The notes under the pieces were generated by a model. That model searched no databases, had not been told where the DNA came from, and was given only the letters and a program-made list of their open reading frames with translations. A program made the position numbers and the translations under genes. 64,000 bases of DNA from Acinetobacter gerneri DSM 14967 = CIP 107464 = MTCC 9824 (GTDB lineage: Bacteria > Pseudomonadota > Gammaproteobacteria > Pseudomonadales > Moraxellaceae), in the NCBI RefSeq assembly GCF_000368565.1, contig NZ_KB849549.1:248001-312000 (forward strand). The letters are read 5' to 3'. Positions 44,178 through 54,200 of the stretch are shown piece after piece. Every line of letters begins with the position of its first letter. The first letter of the stretch is position 1.

Positions 44178-44885
44178 TTAACAAAACAATCTCCCTAGTA
44201 AATAAGGGATGACGGTTTCGGTTCTGATAATACGGTTGCCTAAGTGAAATGCTTGGCAGCCGTTTTTTATCAGTAAATCAATCTCATAAGGAATAAATCC
44301 ACCTTCTGGCCCAATCACAATATTACAAGAATGTTCAATTGAACTTGGCATAGGGTTTTCCACATAAGGATGCGCCACAAAAGCAGGACAATTCTCATGA
44401 ATTAGCGTGGGTAAAACATCCTCAACAAAGGGTTTAAATCGTTTATATATTTCAATTTTTGGGGCAATCGTATCCCCTGCTTGTTCCAAACCTAAAGTAA
44501 TATATTGGTCTAATTGTTGTAAGAATGGGCTTTGCCAATAACTTTTATCCACGCGGTAACTGTGGATAAGTATAATCTTATCCACACCTAGCGTTACACT
44601 ATCCACAATCAAGCGCCTTAATACCTTAGGGCGAGGCATAGCAACGATCAAAGTCACAGGAAGTTTGTCAGGCACAGCCTGTTCTTGTAGTCGTTTTAAC
44701 ACGATTTTTTGATCTGAAATTTCTAATATTTCAGTGATATAGCGTTTTCCTTCACGAATACCTACTTTTAAGGTATCCCCAACTTGAATATCTACGTGTT
44801 GTTTTAAGTGCTCAATTTGACGCTTGGAGCTGATCGTCCAAAGCGCTTGTTCAGTTTGTCGTGGATCAAGTAAGACAATATTCAT
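44178..44885 (-). CDS. rsmE: 16S rRNA (uracil1498-N3)-methyltransferase
   Basis: 235 residues of the SPOUT class. An N-terminal PUA-like domain (KVGIREGKRYITEILEI) precedes the knot, where NIVIGPEGGFIPYEIDLL and HLGNRIIRTETVIPYLLGRLF carry the SAM-binding trefoil knot of RsmE. It methylates U1498 in the decoding centre. ATG at 44885; the gap to mscS is 16 bp, so the pair is convergent and tight. Confidence 0.93.
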   Translation of the reverse strand: MNIVLLDPRQTEQALWTISSKRQIEHLKQHVDIQVGDTLKVGIREGKRYITEILEISDQKIVLKRLQEQAVPDKLPVTLIVAMPRPKVLRRLIVDSVTLGVDKIILIHSYRVDKSYWQSPFLQQLDQYITLGLEQAGDTIAPKIEIYKRFKPFVEDVLPTLIHENCPAFVAHPYVENPMPSSIEHSCNIVIGPEGGFIPYEIDLLIKNGCQAFHLGNRIIRTETVIPYLLGRLFC

Positions 44886-44931
44886 GTGAATAATTCAAAT
44901 TTTTCTCAAAGATATATCATGTGAAAAATGC

Positions 44932-46215
44932 TTAAACTATATATTGATTGATCGCATAGATATGTTTTTGCAATGAACCACGATTCTTTTCTAAAACATG
45001 TTCTGCATTTTTCACCAATGCTTGAGCATATTGAGTGTCATTTATGCATTGTAAAAGTAAGGCTGCCACTTGTGCTGCATCATTTCCAATTTTAAGCGCA
45101 TTTTCACTTAAAAATTCATCTACTATAGTTTGAAAATTAAAATAATTTGGTCCGATAATCGTCGCAACATCGAGAACCAGAGGCTCTAAAATATTGTGTC
45201 CACCACCAGGTTCATTGAGTGATCCCCCAACAAAACACGCTTGACTTAAAGCATACCAAAGCCACAACTCACCCATGCTATCTGCCAGATAAACTTGTGT
45301 ATCTTTTTGAATTAGTTGATTTAAACTACGGCGTTGTGTGACGAGATTTAAGCTTTTAGCCACATCAAACACTTCATCAAAACGTTCAGGATGACGTGGC
45401 ACTACAATACATAACAAGCTCGGATCTTGGTCCAAATGTGGCTTTAAAGCTGTTAAAAGCTTCTGCTCTTCAGGTGCATGGGTACTTGCGATACACATGA
45501 TTTTACGTTCAGAAAGCTGCCATTCTTGTTTCAATTTAACTGACTTTTCAATAAATTCTTGCGGTGCATGTATATCAAATTTGATATTTCCAAGCACTTG
45601 AGCTTTGCTTTTTGGCATCCCCAAAGCAACAAAGCGATTGAGTGTCGCCTGATCTTGCGCCAACAACATTTCCATTTCTTTGAGCATTTGCGCAGTAAGC
45701 GTTTTCACTTTGCCGTAGCCATTGGCTGATTTTTCAGAAAGTCGGGCATTGATCAACATGCATGGAACTTTAAACTGTTTGGCTTGATCAATCAGGTTGG
45801 GCCATAACTCCGTTTCAACCAGCGCCAATAGTTTAGGTTGATATTTTAGAAAAAAAGCTTTGATGAGTTTTTTTTGGTCGGCAGGCAAATAAACTGCCTG
45901 AAATAATTTGCTATATGGTTCTTTTAAAAACAATGACTTTGCTCGTGCCTGCCCTGTTTTAGTGGTATTGGTGACCAATACGGCATGGCCTTGTTTTAGA
46001 TAATGTTCAATCAAAGGTTGCGCGGCGTTGGTTTCTCCAACAGAAACGGCATGAAACCAAATGGCATGTTTATTTTTAACTTCTTGGAATGGACCAAAGC
46101 GTTCTATACATTCTTGTTGGTAGGCTTGAAAATTTTCCGCACGAGTTTTTATTCGCCATTTATACAAAGGCTTAATCAAGGTTAATGCTGCGTTATACCA
46201 AAAAGGAGTGGTCAA
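44932..46215 (-). CDS. waaA: 3-deoxy-D-manno-octulosonic acid (Kdo) transferase
   Basis: 427 residues from TTG at 46215 (LTTPFWYNAALTLIKPLY), which gives the usual N-terminus of the family. A longer frame from TTG at 46248 would run through a hairpin and is less likely. GT30 glycosyltransferase: ACFVGGSLNEPGGGHNILEPL is the sugar-nucleotide loop, and LIWFHAVSVGETNAAQPLI-like text the acceptor side (here AIWFHAVSVGET). It transfers Kdo to lipid A at the inner membrane. Its start overlaps a stem-loop left over from the upstream gene end. Confidence 0.92.
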   Translation of the reverse strand: MTTPFWYNAALTLIKPLYKWRIKTRAENFQAYQQECIERFGPFQEVKNKHAIWFHAVSVGETNAAQPLIEHYLKQGHAVLVTNTTKTGQARAKSLFLKEPYSKLFQAVYLPADQKKLIKAFFLKYQPKLLALVETELWPNLIDQAKQFKVPCMLINARLSEKSANGYGKVKTLTAQMLKEMEMLLAQDQATLNRFVALGMPKSKAQVLGNIKFDIHAPQEFIEKSVKLKQEWQLSERKIMCIASTHAPEEQKLLTALKPHLDQDPSLLCIVVPRHPERFDEVFDVAKSLNLVTQRRSLNQLIQKDTQVYLADSMGELWLWYALSQACFVGGSLNEPGGGHNILEPLVLDVATIIGPNYFNFQTIVDEFLSENALKIGNDAAQVAALLLQCINDTQYAQALVKNAEHVLEKNRGSLQKHIYAINQYIV

Positions 46216-46218
46216 ACA

Positions 46219-46249
46219 ATTGCCCCAAATCAATGTGAATTGGGGCAAT
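46219..46249. terminator. Hairpin between the OYE gene and waaA
   Basis: ATTGCCCCAA and TTGGGGCAAT form a 10-bp perfect stem with an 11-base loop. It could end the OYE transcript or sequester the waaA start region; no strong T-run is present. Confidence 0.5.
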
Positions 46250-46309
46250 ATAACAGAGCATTATCCACTTGTTAATGAATTATGCCCTGTTGTTTTGTTT
46301 TATTTTATT

Positions 46310-47389
46310 TTAATCCGCAATCACTCGGCTTTCTGCCAATGTTGGATAATCAATATAACCTTCAGCAACTTGTGCTCCGATCATATTTTCCAGCTTCAAT
46401 TCATTTAATGGCGCATCCTGCAATAAACGCTCGTATAGATCAGGATTGGCAATATAAGCCTTGCCCCATGAAATCGCTTCTGCTTTGCCAGTGGTTAGCA
46501 ATTCTTTGGCTGTTGGCAAATCAATTTTCATATTTGCAATATACGGCACGCCACCTGAGCGTTCTTTCATATACAGACTAATGCTGTCATCTGCCAAATA
46601 TTCACGGGTAAAAAAGAATGCAATCTGACGTTTACCCAGCTCTTGCATCACATAACCGAATGTTTCTTTTGGATTTGCATCGCCCATATCATGCTCATCA
46701 CCACGTGGTGCAAGATGAATCCCGACTCGGCCTGCGCCCCAAACTTCGATCAAAACATCCATCACTTCAAGCAATAAACGTGCACGATTTTCAGCAGAAC
46801 CGCCATATTCATCCGTACGTAAATTGGTTGAACTTTGCAAAAATTGGTCGATTAGATAACCATTGGCAGCATGCAATTCCACACCATCAAATCCTGCCTC
46901 TTTGGCACGAATGGCAGCTTGTTTATACTGTTCTACGATGTGTTTAATTTCACTGATTTCAAGTGGGCGAGGTACAACATAATCACGTTTTGGGCGGAGT
47001 AAACTCACATGACCTTTTTGCTGTACAGCACTTGAAGATACTGGTGTTGTACCATTTAATAAATCAGGATGTGATACACGCCCCACATGCCATAGCTGTG
47101 CAACGATTAAGCCATCTTTGTCATGTACTGCTTGAGTGACTTTTTTCCAAGCATCGACTTGCGCATCACTAAATAGCCCGGGAGTATTCAGATAACCATT
47201 GGCTTCTTCGGCAATCACTGTTGCTTCGGAAATGATCAGCCCAGCACTCGCACGCTGTGCATAATATTCAACCATGATATCCGTAGGAACACGATCTGCT
47301 GTAGCACGACTACGTGTTAAGGGCGCCATGATGACACGATTTTTTAAATGTAAATCGCCGAGAACGAGAGGAGAATTGAGTTCAGCCAT
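46310..47389 (-). CDS. Old Yellow Enzyme family ene-reductase
   Basis: 359 residues from ATG at 47389, behind GAGG six bases upstream; an earlier ATG at 47407 is unlikely. FMN-binding TIM barrel: NRVIMAPLTRSRATADRVPTDIMVEYYAQRASAGLI, then EGAYRVSHPDLLNGTTP-like region reading GRVSHPDLLNGTTPVS, and catalytic FDGVELHAANGYLIDQFLQ. NAD(P)H-dependent enzymes of this class reduce activated C=C bonds of enones and nitro compounds (NemA/XenA type). The small ArsR regulator immediately upstream on the same strand suggests regulation by an electrophilic or metal signal; that is inferred from position. Confidence 0.92.
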   Translation of the reverse strand: MAELNSPLVLGDLHLKNRVIMAPLTRSRATADRVPTDIMVEYYAQRASAGLIISEATVIAEEANGYLNTPGLFSDAQVDAWKKVTQAVHDKDGLIVAQLWHVGRVSHPDLLNGTTPVSSSAVQQKGHVSLLRPKRDYVVPRPLEISEIKHIVEQYKQAAIRAKEAGFDGVELHAANGYLIDQFLQSSTNLRTDEYGGSAENRARLLLEVMDVLIEVWGAGRVGIHLAPRGDEHDMGDANPKETFGYVMQELGKRQIAFFFTREYLADDSISLYMKERSGGVPYIANMKIDLPTAKELLTTGKAEAISWGKAYIANPDLYERLLQDAPLNELKLENMIGAQVAEGYIDYPTLAESRVIAD

Positions 47390-47433
47390 ATTTGCCTCAA
47401 TATTCACATTAAATCAAATCATTGAATGATGAC

Positions 47434-47733
47434 TTAAAGTGAATTTTTAAGAAATTCAATATATTGCTGAATAAGTTGTTCGTTTCGTGAAAAATAGGAC
47501 CATTGACCATATTTTTCAACTTGGATCAAACCTGCTTGTTGTAGCACAGAAAGATGATTGGACATGGTTGATTGTGAAACCTTGCCCAGCTGTTCAATAT
47601 TTCCAGCACAAACGCCACGTGTAAATCCTCCGCACTGTTCTACGGACAAATAATCCTCTGGCCTCTTCAACCATTCTAAAATCTGTCTGCGCGTTGGATT
47701 TGCCAATGCTTTAAATATTAAATCTATATCCAT
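47434..47733 (-). CDS. ArsR/SmtB-family winged-helix regulator
   Basis: 99 residues from ATG at 47733 (a TTG two codons earlier is possible). The winged helix is intact: LIFKALANPTRRQILEWLKR, VSQSTMSNHLSVLQQAGLIQV and RNEQLIQQYIEFLK. Cysteines in VEQCGGFTRGVCAGNIEQL lie near the recognition helix, so it may be redox- or electrophile-sensing rather than metal-binding. It is 44 bp upstream of the OYE gene and likely in one operon with it. Confidence 0.87.
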   Translation of the reverse strand: MDIDLIFKALANPTRRQILEWLKRPEDYLSVEQCGGFTRGVCAGNIEQLGKVSQSTMSNHLSVLQQAGLIQVEKYGQWSYFSRNEQLIQQYIEFLKNSL

Positions 47734-47864
47734 GTTCAAGACACATTCAATCTAAAAAACACTATTCAGCACCTTTAGTTTAATATATCGTATTTTTGCG
47801 ATATTAATATCGATTTTTTTAGATATATTGTAAAGATGCTGAATAAACGATTCTACAATAAGCT

Positions 47865-48960
47865 TTATAAGCCTTGTTTTAGACTTGCTTCGATAAATTT
47901 GTCCAAATCACCGTCCAATACCGCACCAGTATTTGAGTTTTCTACACCAGTACGTAAGTCTTTGATACGTGAGTCATCAAGTACATAAGAACGAATTTGG
48001 CTGCCCCAACCGATATCAGATTTTGAATCTTCAAGTGCTTGGTGTGCTTCATTACGTTTTTGCATTTCAAGCTCATAGAGCTTGGCACGTAATTGTTTCC
48101 AAGCATGGTCACGGTTAGCATGTTGTGAACGTTGGTTCTGACATGCCACCACGATACCTGTTGGCGCGTGTGTTAAACGTACAGCAGAGTCAGTTTTGTT
48201 AATATGCTGACCACCTGCACCTGATGCGCGATACGTATCCGTACGAACGTCAGCTGGATTGATATCAATCTCGATATTGTCATCCACTTCTGGCGATACG
48301 AACACCGCAGAGAATGAAGTATGGCGACGGTTACCTGAGTCAAATGGTGATTTACGCACTAAACGGTGTACGCCACTTTCGGTACGTAACCAACCATAAG
48401 CGTACTCGCCTTCAACACGGATCGTTGCAGATTTAATCCCTGCGACATCACCGTCTGATTCTTCCATCAATTCAGCTTTAAAGCCATGACGTTCAATCCA
48501 ACGCATATACATACGCAGTAACATAGATGCCCAATCTTGAGCCTCTGTACCACCTGAACCTGCTTGAATTTCCAAGAAACATGGGTTTGGGTCCATCGGA
48601 TTGCTAAACATACGACGGAACTCAAGTTTAGCCAGTTCAGCTTCAGCGCCATCTAACTCTGCTTGAACATCAGCAAGCATACTTTCTTCATCAGCTTCAA
48701 CTGCCAAATCAAGCATTGCTTGCGCATCTTCTAATTGTGTAGACAAACCATCCAAGACATTGATGACATTTTCAAGTTCACCTTTTTCTTTTGCCATGGC
48801 TTGGGCACGACTTTGGTCATTCCAAATCGCTGGATCTTCTAATTCGCGGAGAACCTCTTCTAAACGCTCTTTTTTCAGATCGTAGTCAAAGATACCCCCG
48901 AAGTGTTTGACCACGGTCGCTTAAGTCTTTTAATTGGTTTAGGTAAGGATTAATTTCCAC
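47865..48960 (-). CDS. prfB: Peptide chain release factor 2, with programmed +1 frameshift
   Basis: 364 residues after frameshifting. Zero frame from GTG at 48960 encodes MEINPYLNQLKDLSDRGQTL, then reaches CTT TGA C at 48891-48885. Slipping one base to read GAC TAC GAT joins the rest, with the purine-rich CGGGGGTATCTTTGA as internal Shine-Dalgarno. Downstream: GIKSATIRVEGEYAYGWLR, the GGQ catalytic motif in RASGAGGQHINKTDS and the SPF anticodon-like motif in VRKSPFDSG. Autoregulation of RF2 by this in-frame UGA is conserved. The CGG instead of AGG before the GGG run is a minor variation. Confidence 0.95.
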
Positions 48961-49485
48961 GCGTTTTACTCTCTATCTAAGAAAGGGATAAAAATTGGTG
49001 AAAGATTATATCACAAGCAAGCTTTGAAAATATTTGCTCGCAAAATTTTGGGGCGCAATTTTTTATTGAGTATCTAGAAATTAAATAAATGTTGTCATTG
49101 AATCAATTTCAACATTTAGATTTTTCTAAAAATACGATTTTTAAAATTTAAATATTCAATACGCTAAAGCTGTTCTTTTTAAAAATCTTGAAATCTCAGA
49201 TATGATATTTTTATTAAAAATCATGCTAATTTTTACCAAATTGTTACATTTTTTTCATAATAACAAGAAAAGTTCACAAATCCTCCATGATTTTAAAAAA
49301 ATAAAACATTTAAATAAATCAATAAAAATCATTATTTTAATATCACTTTTTATTAAATCCATACTTTTTCTAGGCTTTTAATGCACTTTTAAGATTGACC
49401 TTATTTTTTTTTTACATAGACTGAAACTTGTAACAAAAGATGTATTGGTTTTTTAGTTGCATCACATTTTCTGAGGGGAAAATAG
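48961..49485. other. 525-bp AT-rich region between prfB and the porin gene
   Basis: Extremely AT-rich with long T and A runs; no gene supported. The last 40 bp carry GAGGGG before ATG 49486, so the porin transcript has a long leader if the promoter is in this gap. Confidence 0.5.
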
Positions 49486-50253
49486 ATGAAAAAATTAGTT
49501 ATAAGCACAGCATTATTATCAGCCCTAGCGTTAACAGGAACTGCGCATGCATACCAAGCAGAAGTTGGCGGCTCATATACCTATACGGATTGGGATGATT
49601 TCGATGGTACTCACAATTTTGGTGTAGATGGTACTTATTATTTCAATCCAGTCCAAACACGTAACTCACCATTAAATGAAGCAGCATTTTTAGACCGTGC
49701 AAGCAACGTGAAAGCTCATGTTGATTATGCAGACAATAACGGTATTAAAAATACTGAATATGGCGCTGGCGCAGAAGTCTTTATTCCAAACAGTGATTTC
49801 TACGTAAGCGGTAATGTTTCACGTGATGAAACTAAAGTTAAAAAGACTGACATCGACAACAAAGTAACTTATTACGGTGCTGAAGTTGGTTACCTACCAG
49901 CACCTGGTTTATTACTTGCATTAGGTCTTAAAGGCTATGATGCTAAAAATGGTGATGACGGCGTAGATCCAACAGTTCGCGCAAAATATGTGACTCAAGT
50001 TGGTCAACATGATGTTAACTTAGAAGCATTCGGTGCATTTGGTGATCTTGACGAGTTTAAAGTTCGTGGTGATTACTACATCGACAAAACTTTAAGCGTA
50101 GGTGTGGATTACTACAACAACGACTTAACAGATTATGATGAATGGGGTGTTTCTGCGAAGAAATTCTTCAATCAAAATGTAAGTCTTGAAGGTCGTGTAG
50201 GTTTTGGTGATGACGCAAACTCTTACGGTGTACGTGCTGCATATCGCTTCTAA
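49486..50253 (+). CDS. Putative outer-membrane porin (small beta-barrel)
   Basis: 255 residues. A signal peptide (MKKLVISTALLSALALTGTA, cleaved after HA) is followed by an all-beta sequence with alternating residues: YQAEVGGSYTYTDWDDFDGTHNFGVDGTYY. The final residue is Phe in VRAAYRF, the outer-membrane assembly signal. Its size and aromatic-Gly pattern are like the small putative porins of Acinetobacter; specificity unknown. A GAGGGG ribosome site stands nine bases upstream. Between recJ and prfB in an otherwise housekeeping stretch; ends in its own terminator. Confidence 0.8.
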   Translation: MKKLVISTALLSALALTGTAHAYQAEVGGSYTYTDWDDFDGTHNFGVDGTYYFNPVQTRNSPLNEAAFLDRASNVKAHVDYADNNGIKNTEYGAGAEVFIPNSDFYVSGNVSRDETKVKKTDIDNKVTYYGAEVGYLPAPGLLLALGLKGYDAKNGDDGVDPTVRAKYVTQVGQHDVNLEAFGAFGDLDEFKVRGDYYIDKTLSVGVDYYNNDLTDYDEWGVSAKKFFNQNVSLEGRVGFGDDANSYGVRAAYRF

Positions 50254-50298
50254 TCTAAATCGTTTTTCTGAGTTAGATCATGATCTAGCCTAGAAATG

Positions 50299-50326
50299 AA
50301 AACCGCTCAATATTGAGCGGTTTTTT
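50299..50326 (+). terminator. Terminator of the porin gene
   Basis: AAAACCGCTCAAT and ATTGAGCGGTTTT form a 13-bp stem with no unpaired loop base beyond four, followed by T-run. Confidence 0.9.
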
Positions 50327-50363
50327 ATTCTTAGATTTTAAAATAAATCGAAATAATGAATAT

Positions 50364-52067
50364 CTACTGACTCAAATGGATCACACGAAGCTGCAAACTG
50401 GTGTTGCCATTAAATTGGTTTTTATCCAATTCATATACCAAATGTACCTGGTCTTGCATCGGATCATAATCGAATTGAGTACGGGCATTGAACGCAATTG
50501 CATCCACGCTACGACCACCTTGTAGTGCCAAACGCAGTTTCAAATGTGCTTCCTTCAGCCAACGATAGTCGATCACTTTGAAATTGCCCTCAAAGACAGG
50601 ATGTGGGAATTTTTGTCCCCAAGGTCCCATATCATCAATTTGCTGAACAGTGCTTAGCTGTAAAGCATCGTCGGGCAATTCCCCATCTGTCCAAAGTGTT
50701 GCCAAAAATAATTCTTCATTCATTTCGGCAATCAGATTGGTAAATACCATTTTAAATTCTTCAAAATGCTCTTTACGAATGGTGAGCCCTGCTGCTGCCG
50801 CATGTCCACCAAAAAACTTGACCAAATGCGGATACTGTTCAGCCACTTTTTCTATGCTATCTCGAATATGAATCCCATCGATAGAACGTGCTGAGCCTTT
50901 GATATGAACCCCATCTTGGTCTTGAGCAAAGACGATACTTGGGCGATGAAATTGTTCTTTTAAACGTCCAGCAACGATCCCGATCACACCTTGATGCCAA
51001 TGCGCTTCAAACATGACCAAAGCCGCAGGTAAAGCATCTGCATCCAGATCCAGTTTTGCAAGTTCAGTCAATGCCTCTTGCTTCATCTGGGTTTCAACTT
51101 GGCGACGATCCAGATTGAGCTGATTGAGCTGCTTTGCATAAAAATAAGCTTGCTCTGTATTTTCAGCGAGTAAACATTCAATCCCGATATCCATGGTTTC
51201 CATACGACCGGCAGCATTGATCCGTGGACCCAGTACAAAACCTAGATCTTGTGCTTTTAAAGACTGACTTTCCCGACCCGCGATGTCCAATAAAGCTGAA
51301 ATACCGATACGACATTGATTTTGCTGGATTCGTTTTAATCCAGCATCAACTAAAATACGATTATTCAAATCCAGACTTGCCACATCTGCATAAGTCCCAA
51401 GCGCAACCAAATCCAGATATTGAGCAATTTTTGCAGTCGATTTTCCTATTTTGGCACGATAACTTGATAGATTTGCCAACAAATAAAATGCGACTCCGAC
51501 ACCTGCTAAGGCTTTACTCGGGAAATCACAGCCAAGTTGGTTTGGATTCACCACAGCCTCAGCTTGAGGTGTTGCTTTAGTGGTGAGATGGTGATCGGTA
51601 ATAATCACCTTCATACCATGCTGCTGAGCCTGTGCCACACCTTCATGGCTAGAAATGCCATTGTCCACGGTAATCAGCAAATCAGGTTGATGGCTTGTAA
51701 ATGCCAAATCAGCAATTGCAGCAGTCAGACCATAACCATATTTAAAACGGTCTGGCACTAAATACTCAATATTGGCACCCATTTCCCTGAGCACCAATAT
51801 CATCAATGCAGTACTGGTCGCACCATCTGCATCATAATCACCGACAACAACAATTTTCTGCTGTTGATCTAAAGCTTGATCAAGCAGATCTATCGCTGTC
51901 TCAAGCCCCTTTAGATTTGGCGCAAGTAGATATTTAAGTTTGAGATCGAGTTCTTGTGCTGAAGCGACACCACGACGTGCCAAAATCTCAGCAATAAAGT
52001 TTGACACACCCTGAATATTTTCAGGGCGTGTGATTAAAGGTCTTTGTTTAATTTGAATTTTTGACAT
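50364..52067 (-). CDS. recJ: Single-stranded-DNA exonuclease RecJ
   Basis: 567 residues. DHH motifs: VVGDYDADGATSTALM, VDNGISSHEGV and VIITDHHLTTKATPQ; DHHA1 near residue 420 has FGGHAAAAGLTI, and an OB-like C-terminal domain closes with VYELDKNQFNGNTSLQLRVIHL. RecJ degrades single-stranded DNA 5'-3' in RecF-type recombination and repair. Its ATG (52067) sits directly beside the pdxH stop at 52068, so the two are cotranscribed with pdxH first. Confidence 0.95.
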   Translation of the reverse strand: MSKIQIKQRPLITRPENIQGVSNFIAEILARRGVASAQELDLKLKYLLAPNLKGLETAIDLLDQALDQQQKIVVVGDYDADGATSTALMILVLREMGANIEYLVPDRFKYGYGLTAAIADLAFTSHQPDLLITVDNGISSHEGVAQAQQHGMKVIITDHHLTTKATPQAEAVVNPNQLGCDFPSKALAGVGVAFYLLANLSSYRAKIGKSTAKIAQYLDLVALGTYADVASLDLNNRILVDAGLKRIQQNQCRIGISALLDIAGRESQSLKAQDLGFVLGPRINAAGRMETMDIGIECLLAENTEQAYFYAKQLNQLNLDRRQVETQMKQEALTELAKLDLDADALPAALVMFEAHWHQGVIGIVAGRLKEQFHRPSIVFAQDQDGVHIKGSARSIDGIHIRDSIEKVAEQYPHLVKFFGGHAAAAGLTIRKEHFEEFKMVFTNLIAEMNEELFLATLWTDGELPDDALQLSTVQQIDDMGPWGQKFPHPVFEGNFKVIDYRWLKEAHLKLRLALQGGRSVDAIAFNARTQFDYDPMQDQVHLVYELDKNQFNGNTSLQLRVIHLSQ

Positions 52068-52724
52068 TTAAGGCATCAAACGCTGAATCGTCCAAGCGCC
52101 ATCCACTTTTTCATAACTTAAACGATCATGTAAGCGATTTGGACGTCCTTGCCAAAACTCATAATAGTCTGGTTCGATACGATAACCGCCCCAAAATTCT
52201 GGTTTTGCCAATTCAGCCTTTTGTTCAACGGCATCATGTAATGCTTGGAATTTTTCTACCAATAACTCACGATTGGCAATAACACCACTTTGCGGCGTAC
52301 TGATATGTGCAGCAATTTGGCTATCTCGAGGACGTTTATGATAATAAGCTGTTGATTCTTCTTCAGAGATTTTGCTCACTTTTCCTGAGATTCGAATCTG
52401 ACGCTCCATCGCAGGCCAATAAAATAGAATTTCCGCATAAGGATTATGCGCCAAATCCAAACCTTTTTGGCTGTCATAATTGGTATAAAAATCATACCCT
52501 GCCTCAGTCGCACCACGTAATAACACAGTACGAACATGAGGACGGCCTTGTTGATCAGCCGTTGCCAAAGACATGGCATAGGGTTCATGCAATTTTTCTT
52601 TCAGAGTTTCATTAAACCAATTTAAAAATTGTTCATGCGGATTGGTATCGACTTGCGCTTCATGAAGTTCATCTTTTTCATAACTCAGACGAAGTTCACT
52701 CAAATCTTTAATCACGTCATTCAT
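52068..52724 (-). CDS. pdxH: Pyridoxamine 5'-phosphate oxidase
   Basis: 218 residues of the FMN-dependent split-barrel family: AMSLATADQQGRPHVRTVLLRG and FYTNYDSQKGLDLAHNPYAEILFYWPAMERQIRISGKV carry the FMN and PLP binding residues, and the C-terminal WQGRPNRLHDRLSYEKV is the conserved end motif. It makes pyridoxal 5'-phosphate. It is 24 bp downstream of glmM and abuts recJ, so glmM-pdxH-recJ read as one unit. Confidence 0.94.
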   Translation of the reverse strand: MNDVIKDLSELRLSYEKDELHEAQVDTNPHEQFLNWFNETLKEKLHEPYAMSLATADQQGRPHVRTVLLRGATEAGYDFYTNYDSQKGLDLAHNPYAEILFYWPAMERQIRISGKVSKISEEESTAYYHKRPRDSQIAAHISTPQSGVIANRELLVEKFQALHDAVEQKAELAKPEFWGGYRIEPDYYEFWQGRPNRLHDRLSYEKVDGAWTIQRLMP

Positions 52725-52748
52725 TTAAATCACCCCTATTCAAAAAAA

Positions 52749-54077
52749 TTAAGCATGTTGACGGACAGCATCTGCCAAATGATTTGCGAGATCTGTCACT
52801 TCTTGTAAGTTATCGCCTTCAACCATGACACGGATTACAGGTTCTGTTCCTGATTTACGGATCAAGATTCGACCACGACCTTTGAGTTGTGTTTCCGCTT
52901 TATCAAACTCTGCAACCAATGCAGGAATGCTGAACGGATCAATCATTTGTTCTAAACGAACATTCACCAAAATTTGTGGGAAAAGTTTGAAATCTGCAAC
53001 CAATTCATCCAAAGATTGATCTTGCTCAACCATGACAGTTAACACTTGCAATGCCGCAATGATGGCATCACCTGTTGTACTTTTATCTAGAGTGAGAATG
53101 TGTCCAGAGGGTTCGCCACCGATCACCCAGTTATTTTCTTCCAAAGCTTGCAAGACATAACGGTCGCCGACATTCGCACGAGTAAACGGTACACCTGCTT
53201 TTTCAAGTGCCAACTCTAAAGCCATGTTGCTCATCACTGTGCCCGCAATACCTGCAGGTTTTTGATTGGCTTTGGTCGCGAGAATATACAAAATATGATC
53301 GCCATCAATGAGCTGACCATTTTTATCGACTAAGACAACACGATCGGCATCACCATCAAATGCAATCCCAAGATCAGCCTGATGTTCAAGCACTGCTTTC
53401 TGTAAGTTCTCAGGATGAGTCGAACCACAATGATCATTGATATTTAAACCATTTGGATCATTGTAAATTGCGATAACTTTCGCACCTAACTCACGAAAAA
53501 CGGCAGGTCCAACGCTATAGCCTGCACCATTGGCACAGTCCACCACGATTTTGAGTTTTCTTAAATCAAAATGGTATGGGAATGTCGATTTACAAAATTC
53601 GATATAACGCCCATTGGCATCTTTAACACGAACACTTTTACCCAAATTCGCAGTGTCATCAATAATGATGTCTTTTTCTAATTCTGCATTAATCGCATTT
53701 TGTAGCGCATCTGGTAATTTTTTACCTTCGCCAGAGAAAAATTTAATCCCATTATCAAAATAAGGATTGTGCGATGCAGAAATCACAATACCCGCATCCG
53801 CATGTAGCGCACGTGTTAAATGCGCGATCGCTGGAGTTGGCAATGGACCAAGCAAATGCACATAAACACCCGCAGCATTTAAGCCTGCTTGCAATGCTGC
53901 TTCTAAAATATAGCCTGATAAACGCGTATCTTTGCCCAGAACAACAATAGGTTTTTTGGTCGGACTTAATTGTTTTAATACCTTCCCTGCTGCAAAGCCT
54001 AATTTTAACGCAAACTCTGGTGTAATGGGCAAAACACCAAATTTTCCACGAATCCCGTCAGTACCAAAATAACTCAT
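52749..54077 (-). CDS. glmM: Phosphoglucosamine mutase
   Basis: 442 residues of the alpha-D-phosphohexomutase family. Active-site serine is in GIVISASHNPYFDNGIKFF, the metal-binding loop is FDGDADRVVLVD, and the C-terminal phosphate loop is RKSGTEPVIRVMVEG. It converts glucosamine-6-phosphate to glucosamine-1-phosphate for peptidoglycan and LPS precursors. ATG at 54077 (MSYFGTDGIRG) is the standard start; GGGA stands before it, while an ATG at 54101 lies in the same frame without a site. Head of a likely operon with pdxH and recJ. Confidence 0.95.
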   Translation of the reverse strand: MSYFGTDGIRGKFGVLPITPEFALKLGFAAGKVLKQLSPTKKPIVVLGKDTRLSGYILEAALQAGLNAAGVYVHLLGPLPTPAIAHLTRALHADAGIVISASHNPYFDNGIKFFSGEGKKLPDALQNAINAELEKDIIIDDTANLGKSVRVKDANGRYIEFCKSTFPYHFDLRKLKIVVDCANGAGYSVGPAVFRELGAKVIAIYNDPNGLNINDHCGSTHPENLQKAVLEHQADLGIAFDGDADRVVLVDKNGQLIDGDHILYILATKANQKPAGIAGTVMSNMALELALEKAGVPFTRANVGDRYVLQALEENNWVIGGEPSGHILTLDKSTTGDAIIAALQVLTVMVEQDQSLDELVADFKLFPQILVNVRLEQMIDPFSIPALVAEFDKAETQLKGRGRILIRKSGTEPVIRVMVEGDNLQEVTDLANHLADAVRQHA

Positions 54078-54148
54078 TTTTTTCCCACTTATTATCTGCA
54101 TTAAAACAGTTCGATTTTATGTTACTACACCTTACTTTACACCAAAAT

Positions 54149-54179
54149 AAAAAAGCCGTCATAAGTTGACGGCTTTTTT
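54149..54179 (-). terminator. Terminator of guaB
   Basis: AAAAAAGCCGTCA-taagt-TGACGGCTTTTTT symmetrical hairpin with A/T runs, 22 bp past the guaB stop. Confidence 0.9.
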
Positions 54180-54200
54180 ATGTTGGAAATATTATAAATA

